Positions 57,605 to 64,000 of a DNA stretch of 64,000 nt are shown here, one piece after another. Both the position numbers and the translations under genes were made by a program. The notes beneath the pieces were generated by a model that was not told where the DNA came from, searched no databases, and saw nothing but the letters and a program-made list of their open reading frames with translations. Source of the DNA: Sodiomyces alkalinus F11 (taxonomy: Eukaryota; Ascomycota; Sordariomycetes; Glomerellales; Plectosphaerellaceae); assembly GCF_003711515.1 (NCBI RefSeq), contig NW_021167088.1, forward strand, positions 1,015,769 to 1,079,768, given 5' to 3'. Numbering within the stretch: position 1 is the first letter of the stretch; the number at the start of each line of letters is the position of its first letter.

Positions 57605-58830
57605 TCAACGCAGCTCCGAAGGCAGCTCTGATACCCTGTCTCTATAAGTCTTTTCCGCCCGCGTCCAGACGCCAGCTTCATCACGCCTGTCCAAAGTGAG
57701 CAGACTTGGCAGCAACAACTGCGAGAACTCATCGCTGGATTCGCGAGCCACCAGGGTGGGTAGATGATCAATTGCGATCACCCGCAGCTCTGGTCCGTCG
57801 AGGTGACCGGAGATGGGAATCGTCGGGTTGTTGAAGGAGCTGTAACTAGAATATATCGGAATGGGGTTGTTCTCGCTGTTCGGGTCGCAACTGACGTCGC
57901 AAATGACACGGAGCCGTCTGTTCGGCGTGGACAGGGATTCAAAAGTGGCGAAGGGGGGAGCGCGGTGAGGGCCGAGGTAGACGCAATTGATGAAGATGTC
58001 TGACTCGGTGATCTCGGGGAAAGGCCCTCCGCGCTTGGTCTCGGCCATGTCCCACTTCAGGATGTTTTCTTCCGGAATGCCTGCTGCCTGGCAAAGCTCG
58101 ACGGCGCCCGTACCACATCTTCCAAGAGCGCCAATGATGATGACGCGGGGAAGCTTCCCCTGGTTGGCCGCAAGGGCGGGTGCCAAGTCCGACTTGACGC
58201 GATCGAGGAGAGCGGGTGCTGAATCGAAAGCTGGTACCGCGGCCTGCTCTGTACCCGGCGCCAGTAGCTGATGAGCCCACGACAACAGGGCTATGGCGGT
58301 ACCGGCGTACCCAGCCCAGTAGCCGAAGGCGGCGACACGGCGACCGGTCTCGTCGGTCAAGAACTCAAGGTCGTAGAGGAGACCGTTGCCTCGAGCAAAG
58401 CGCGAGAGTGTCTCGGCCCAACCTTGCTGCTTCTTGAAGCAATGGGCGAAGTGGATGTGCGTGTGACTCAGAGTAGCTTTCAATCGATCAGCCGGTATCT
58501 ATAACCCAGAGATACAGTCAACCCACTGTCGTCCTCGGGCAGCTCCTTCAAGCCAAGGATGATGTGGTCGAGGGGAGCGTTGACCCATGATCCCGAAGGG
58601 ATCAGCTCCGCGCCTAGGCACTCAAACTCTTCATCTTTGTAAATGCGGTCGGAGGATCGTTCAACGCGGACGACATAGCCAGCCTCAAGAAGGGCTTTGG
58701 CTGACGCGGGGGAGACTGATTGATAATCGTTAGCATTCTGTCAGTAGAGGCGGATGGAAAGAAACGAACGTGGTGACCGGCGCTCTAGCGGCTTCGACTC
58801 AGCCCTGAGATGGATGGTGGTGGGCGACAT
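57605..58830 (-). CDS. LYS1: LYS1, saccharopine dehydrogenase (NAD+, L-lysine-forming)
   Basis: Lys1 catalyses the last step of the fungal alpha-aminoadipate pathway: saccharopine plus NAD+ gives lysine and 2-oxoglutarate. Three exons are called: 58830-58770, 58715-58527 and 58476-57605, with introns of 54 and 50 nt. They join to 373 aa, the same length as yeast Lys1. The N-terminus MSPTTIHLRAESKPLERR, then SGSWVNAPLDHIILGLKELP, SHTHIHFAHCFK and YDLEFLTDETGRRVAAFGYW match the family. The Rossmann motif VIIIGALGRCGTGAVELC (about 190) and KRGGPFPEI with DIFINCVYL follow. The C-terminus is SELPSELR, without the SRL/SKL peroxisomal signal that ends yeast Lys1. The short introns fix the frame through the joins SPLSPASAK and EDDTTLSHTH. 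Confidence 0.93.
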
Positions 58831-59708
58831 GATTTCAATGTTCTTCTATCTGTTGCTTTGGTTTATTGGTTGGTGAGTTTCACGAATGGGAAAATTTTCG
58901 TAGCCAGGATGCTCCAAGAAAGACGATCGACCCGACCCCTCCCCCTCCTCCGAGTCCTGGAAAGGTACCTGCTTCGTAAGGTAAGGTACCTTAGGAGGAG
59001 TCATAGTTGTACGTACCTTGACCAAGTCCCATGCACCCCCGCCAAATTTGCACCCCCAAACGCGTAAGCGCCACCTACTGATTCAGTCTGATCCCGATCG
59101 CACCAAAGTAAAGTATTCGTAAAAGTACCGTACATCTCCTGGGGGAACACGGCTTACCACGTCACTTAGAAGATACGTATCGCCATACGGGTACCTTACT
59201 CCTGACGGAGCCGCTCTCACGTCAAGCACCATGTACGCAGCTCCGTGGAACCAATGCGATGTAACCTCTGAGCTAAGGCTATAGCTAATTTATCGGCAAT
59301 GACTTGAGACGAGAACATCGGCCAACACACGATTTCGGACTACATCAAACGAATGACAATTGGTGATATTTGAAGACGTTCTGCTCACAGAACTCACAGA
59401 AGACACAAGTGGCATAAGTTATTTACTGTCCTTGAGAGAGTAAAATGTAGGTAGGTTTGAAAGTAAGAAGAAAAAAACACAAAAAAATCATTGGCGACCG
59501 GAGCCAATCCATTGCTATTATCGCAAAGAACCCCCCGAGCACGTCTATTAATTAAGTCCTGTCGAAATATCCATTTCGTTCAAATCCAAGTGCTTGCTTT
59601 CTGATGGGCGATTCAGCTGCTGAAGACGCCCATTTTTTGCGTCAAAAGTCGGAGGACCAGAGCAAGCTCCCATTACTGTCATGAAGCGCACGGAGAAGGT
59701 GCAGGCCT
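58831..59708. other. Intergenic: LYS1 promoter and 3' region of the GPI protein gene
   Basis: This holds AAGGTACCTGCTTCGTAAGG-like words at 58961-58996 and further GTAC words at about 59120-59200. No strict Gcn4/CPC1 site (TGACTCA) was found in the LYS1 upstream sequence. No gene is visible. Confidence 0.55.
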
Positions 59709-60236
59709 TTACATGTTGGCAAGGACGGCAGCACCGCCGAAGAGAGCGCCCATGGCGACGGCGGCGGTCTGGCGGGGACCAGGGCTGTCGGGGGTGCCGG
59801 TGACATCTTCGATTTCCGAGGAGAGCGCCGACGTGGCACTGGCCATTTCCGACTCGAGAGAAGAGATCTCAGCCGAGCCGGTGGCCTCGCCGAGCTCCGA
59901 CGAGAGCGAGGAGATGACGTCCGCAAGAGAAGTGGTGGCCTCCTCCAGGGCGGAGGAGATCGAGACAGACTCGCTGACGATGGACTCGGTGGCCGAGGAG
60001 ATGAAGGAGCTGACCTCGGACTCGATCTCGGTGGGGAAGCCGATGCTGGGTTCCTGGACGTCCGTAGGGACGTCCGTAGGAACTGCCGTGGGGGTAGCGA
60101 CATCATCCTGGGCCTAATGGCATTCTCAGTCAGTATCAAGTTGACCATGAGAGGCACACTCTCTTCCATCCAATTGAGCGGAACATACCATGACGGCCGA
60201 GGTGAAGGCGAGGACGGCGAAGGAAGTGAAACGCAT
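59709..60236 (-). CDS. Small secreted Ser-rich protein with predicted GPI anchor
   Basis: This gene appears only when a 75-nt intron is removed (60188-60114, GTATGT donor, ATTAG acceptor). Exons 60236-60189 and 60113-59709 join to 150 aa. Residues 1-18 (MRFTSFAVLAFTSAVMAQ) are a clear signal peptide, and the intron lies within it. A PTDV tandem follows. The middle is an acidic, Ser/Glu-rich region with Leu/Ile/Val spaced about every three to four residues, suggesting helices. The end GPRQTAAVAMGALFGGAAVLANM fits a GPI-attachment signal: small residues, then a hydrophobic tail. A TATA box lies 176 bp upstream. A cell-wall or surface protein is likely; the family is not recognised. The opposite-strand and shifted frames over the same DNA are shadows. 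Confidence 0.82.
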
Positions 60237-63122
60237 TTTGGCGGTGGTGAGTTGTTGGTATTAGGAACTAAGGTGCTGAAAAGTCGTTGTATATGAGGAC
60301 TTGGAGGGTCGTGAGGACGAGCAAGCGAGCGTATATGCTTGGATATTTCTAGGCGAGGTGTGTGAGTGTAAGTAGGTAAGGCTTATGTCCCGGAAGGATG
60401 GGTAGAGCTCACTTATATACGCATTGGTGTGGCAGGGGAAGGCAAACAGACGGGCCCCCGCTTAGTCGGGAGTCCGGGAAAGCAAAGTTGGACGCATGGC
60501 TGGCGATGCCCTACGCCACAGCGATCCCGAGAAGTAAAGACGTACGTACCTACCCGTACAAGGTCGAGTCGGGCAGAGCGGCCTTGGTTTGGGGCAGAAG
60601 CCCGGCCAACAACAGGACGCCTAGCACCCAGGAGCTGACGCCAGCATCAGCGATCTGCCCCACCTTTACCGCACCAAAGGGGGGAGACGGGGTGATTCCA
60701 TCATCCATGCGCAAGCTTCCAAAATCCCCCAGGGGGTCGCGACAGCGGTCGAGGCCGTGAACAGGGCACTGCCCTGGTCTCACACCCAGCCTCCCCACGT
60801 CATAGCCCTTTTATGGGAAACGCGAGATTCGGGGCCATTGCATGGGCATCCAGGGGTGGAAACCGGTGGGTTACTGGCCGGCCAGGACGTTCTCTACCAG
60901 GTACAACGTACCTTAAGGTAGTTACGGAGTACGGGCAGATGTGGGCTTGGGCACGTCACTTTAGCATCGAACATCAAGAAGGATACAGAAGCCGGGGGCG
61001 TACACCTGCCTAGGTACGTACTTACCCGGCCATTGAGTGGGGCTGACCCGCACTGGAGGAGTACCTTATGTACGGAGTAAGGTAGGTAATAAGGTACGTG
61101 TAGAAGACGGGAATACTTACACAATTCGTAAACACACAAAGCCGAATGGCGATGGGTGGTGAAGTTTACTGGAATACTGCACCGACCAGAGACGAGACGG
61201 ACAACAAAAGAAACAAGGCGAGGAGGACTACTTACTTCCATCATACGGAGTAGATGTGGTACGTACAAGGACCTATGCAAGGCAGCTCTTGGAGGGTGGG
61301 GCAACCGAGCTCCTAGCTGCCCGGACAACACTTTTCTTCCAGTTGTCGTGTAGGTATTACTTTTACTTACTTAGGAAATACGTCGTACAAAGCAGAAGGC
61401 AGGATTCGGTTGTGTCACAGGGCATTGTTCAGCCACAGTCCGACAGACGTCCATCCTGTCATTGTTCCGTAGCTTAGGGCTCAACCGCTCCCAGAAGGTA
61501 TTCGTAGTTCTGCTGAATATAGAAAAGGAAATACAGGTACGACGTGGTATTCCCGAATATAGAACTGGGTCAGTAGTCGGATCGGGCTCCAACGGGTGCC
61601 ACTGTTATGGTTCTTGGTTGACCTCGGAAAGACGTCCATTACACGTAGTAAGATAGCAGGGACTTCTCACACTGTGTATGTACGTGTACCGTGGCGAAAC
61701 CGCTTCTCATTACCTACTCCGTACTTTGGTGGTTCTGTGTGCAGCGCGTCCTGCAAGGCTGCTTCGTATTTCCTGTATGTTTAATGACGTTGGCCCAGCT
61801 AGTCGTGGCTCCACCTAGCTGCTCGGCTTATGTAACTACTAGCTACCATGCACGGGCTTGTGTATGCTTTGCGGCAAACGGATCCGCTTTGTAATTACTT
61901 CGTACCCCAGCACCGGAGAACAGACCAGATGAGATGTATGTCGTCATATCTTCAGAGATTGAGACAGAGTCCGAACTACCTACCTTAGGTATTCGTACTT
62001 CGTACCGTACAACAAATCAAGGATACGGAGAACAGGAAGTGTGAGCTTTTACACGTAGTGTACACATAGCCCTTATTACGTGCTTTTCGAAAGTGCCTTC
62101 CGGTGGTGCCTTTTCCCCAGGATTCCGTATATTGACATCCAAATCCAATGGTGTTCACTTCCACTTTGGACATAACGAAGTTTGAACACCACAAACTCGA
62201 TTCTACACGTGACCTCTGTGCCGGATTTTCTCCTCTATTTTCAATCCCTTCAAGTTAACCAGTAGACTAGTACGTTAGCAGCTCAAGCAGGAATAGGCAA
62301 TAGGATCATAGCAGTAGAACTAAGTGCCGTAAAAGGAGGAATACTCTGCCGTCCACGTCTTGGACCGGTGCAGGAGGCTGCATCATGTCGACTCGACTTG
62401 GCCAAGGTGTGGTTCGAAATCCTTCCAAGCTACAGCTCATCGGCCTATCACTCTCCTATTCATCTTTCGCTAAGCGCAAGAAGCTTGCCGCATCCGGGAT
62501 CTTGGGCAGCGTCGCCTCACGCCTTCTGGGCCACTTAAGGCACCCCAAGGCGAAGGTCACGGATCCATTCGGTGGCGTTCGTGTTAGCCAAGGCGCCATT
62601 ATTGTCACATCACACCACTACGTTGGTATCCCCTACGAGAAAAAGAAGAAGAAGAAAAAAATCCGAAATGTTGTTGATCTGTACATGTACCAAGTACGTT
62701 CGTGCATACGCACCGTGACCTGCCTTGATATTCCATCGCTCGATCGACCAGGCCTTGTTCGAAGGTACCTTGTTCGCCTCTCAACCACGCCGCGTCAGCC
62801 TCAGAATTCCATGCCCAACTAATTGACTCGAAGCACGAAGTAGGTAGTTTTACCTATCCCGCATGGAGCGTAGGTCGGTATGAATTACATGGCACTATCG
62901 ACAACTGCACCCCAATACCGGTCCTTTTCTCGCCTGGGGTTTTTTTCTTCTTCTTTTCTTTGCTGCACGTCACACCATCTGGCGCTGTTTCTAGCGCATA
63001 GCAGATCACAACCCATCCTTTTACGGAATAATACCGAGTTGCTTATTTATGTACGTGAATTGGAAGGCTCAGGCGGCACGATGAGGCAGTGCGCTGACTT
63101 GACTGCCACCAGAAGACCTTTC
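60237..63122. other. 2.9 kb gene-free region rich in short palindromic words
   Basis: No convincing gene is present. A 145-residue plus frame at 62385-62822 has no domain and contains a poly-Lys run. Four exact TACGGAGTA words (60923, 61071, 61244, 61715) and many GGTACCTTA words lie here, mainly at 60895-61100 and 61970-62010. The left edge is the promoter of the GPI-protein gene; the right edge is the AVO1 3' region. Confidence 0.55.
60412..60419 (-). promoter_or_regulatory. TATA box (TATATAAG) of the GPI-protein gene
   Basis: A consensus TATATAAG on the minus strand lies 176 bp upstream of the ATG at 60236, in the correct orientation. It fits a highly or inducibly expressed small secreted protein. 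Confidence 0.6.
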
Positions 63123-64000
63123 TTACGGTAGGATCATCTTCCTTAGCTCCTCCACCATCTCGTTCGCCTCCGTCGAGTTCCTCGCTTCAAAGTCGTAGCG
63201 CTTAACCTCCGTGCCTTTGTATATGAAGAGCTAAATCGAGAAGCACGGGTGTCAGTAAGGCTTCTGTTTTATCTGGATATGTTCCGCAAATGAGGAGGGC
63301 TATGTGCACTCGCCGACCCTTTTCACGTCGATCGTTGGCACCAACCCTGGGAACATATGACGAACCAAGTTGTGTGCACGTACCTTGAATTGATCCGGAT
63401 GCTTACTAAACGTCTTGCACCCGATGATCTGTGACATGTGTGCCGTGGTCGTTTTTCCGTCTCGCGATGTCGGTTTGATGTGCAGATAATCACCGTTGAT
63501 CTCTAGCAGCCGCTCGCTTTGGTTCCTCATCCGTACCGTCCGCAGTCGCCAGACCGTCCACGACTTGTACATCCCAGTGAGCTCGGCTTGCTTGATCGCC
63601 TCCCGCGACAGAGGGTGGCTCCCCATCATTTGCAGCTTCCTGCCCTTCCGCCCTGCCGATCCGTCCCCGAATGGCAGTAGCTTGGGCGACGCGCTGCTCG
63701 GCGAGCCACCGGACATCACCAGCGGTCCATCGGTCGCAAACCGTCGCCGGTGCAGCTCCAAGTCCGCCAGGCTACCAATCGTTTGCACTTTGGCGTCCAG
63801 GAGCACGACCGGTCCGCCGCCCGGCATTCTGAGCACGTGGTTGTTTTTGTCTAATTGGCGTTTACGGCATACCAAGTCGAGGACTTCGGCCATGTACGTC
63901 TCGGTCGTCACGTCCAGGGTCACCAGCTGCCCTGGAGCAATGTCAGGCGCGTGGAGGTGTACGCGGAGCAGCTTTTTCTGGCCCCGCGTGGTGTTCGTCG
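63123..64000 (-). CDS. AVO1: AVO1/SIN1, TORC2 subunit, C-terminal part (cut by window edge)
   Basis: Sin1/Avo1 is a core TORC2 subunit at the plasma membrane that presents AGC kinases to TOR. Two exons are visible: 64000-63384 and 63230-63123, with a 153-nt intron (GTACGT donor, TTTAG acceptor). The first visible part (QKKLLRVHLHAPDIAPG, ETYMAEVLDLVCRKR, LADLELHRRRF) matches the Ras-binding-like domain of fungal Sin1. MYKSWTVWRLRTVRM, LEINGDYLHI and QIIGCKTFSKHPDQFK, then LFIYKGTEVKRYDFEARN across the splice, form the C-terminal PH domain. The protein ends VEELRKMILP. The CRIM domain and N-terminus lie beyond position 64000. Confidence 0.85.

Noticed and set aside
59642..60169. Minus-strand 175-residue Ser/Arg/Pro-rich frame and plus-strand 134-residue frame
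   Set aside because: Both are shifted or antisense readings of the spliced GPI-protein gene, which has a signal peptide, splice sites and a GPI tail.
5701..62010. The GTACC/TTAGG words as telomere-derived repeats
   Set aside because: The TTAGG match is part of the CCTAAGG palindrome. TTAGGG tandem arrays are absent, and copies are scattered inside a gene-rich region.
62385..62822. 145-residue plus-strand frame in the gene-free region
   Set aside because: It has no domain, a poly-Lys run from an AAG/A-rich tract, and no promoter or conserved pattern that I can see.

Overview
This window is nuclear DNA of a filamentous ascomycete (Pezizomycotina, most likely a Sordariomycete). The evidence is short GT-AG introns (about 50-150 nt) in many genes, intact single-copy fungal housekeeping genes, a Zn2Cys6 transcription factor, and compact gene spacing. 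The species cannot be named from the sequence alone. I see no transposon, rRNA or tRNA gene, CRISPR array, viral remnant or biosynthetic gene cluster. Introns were placed by eye from splice consensus, reading frame and remembered family sequence. For most multi-exon genes the joined exons give a complete frame of the length expected for the family.

Layout. 1-5.4 kb: the tail of an RD/RE-rich RNA-binding-type protein, the ribosome assembly factor MRT4 (-) and cullin CUL4 (-). 6.1-21.5 kb: the ATM-family kinase TEL1 (-, six exons, 2984 aa), divergent from the inner-ring nucleoporin NUP192 (+, five exons, 1680 aa). 22.4-27.6 kb: a SLX8-type RING ubiquitin ligase (-), divergent from mitochondrial DNA polymerase gamma MIP1 (+). 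28-34 kb: a small single-pass membrane protein and a Zn2Cys6 regulator. 34.8-42.4 kb: a cytochrome b561-type membrane protein with a very long disordered tail (-), and a sterol-glucosyltransferase-like protein with a VPS13/ATG2-like C-terminal region (-). 44-48.7 kb: a YAP1-binding/glomulin-like protein (-), divergent from an F-box-like protein (+). 50.2-57.2 kb: a second single-pass protein (-), an LMBR1-family multispanning protein (-) and an NFKBIL1-like protein (+). 57.6-64 kb: saccharopine dehydrogenase LYS1 (-), a small secreted GPI-anchored protein (-), and the C-terminal part of the TORC2 subunit AVO1/SIN1 (-), cut by the window edge.

The genes mostly serve unrelated cell functions. 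CUL4, TEL1, NUP192, SLX8-like and MIP1 do form an uninterrupted run of genome-maintenance and nuclear-pore genes. The most unusual signals lie between the genes: dispersed palindromic words built on CCTAAGGTACCTTAGG, and exact copies of the 9-mer TACGGAGTA on both strands. Both are concentrated in promoters and in a 2.9 kb gene-free stretch at 60.2-63.1 kb. A perfect 16-bp palindrome lies upstream of the zinc-cluster gene. I did not find a convincing new multi-gene system.
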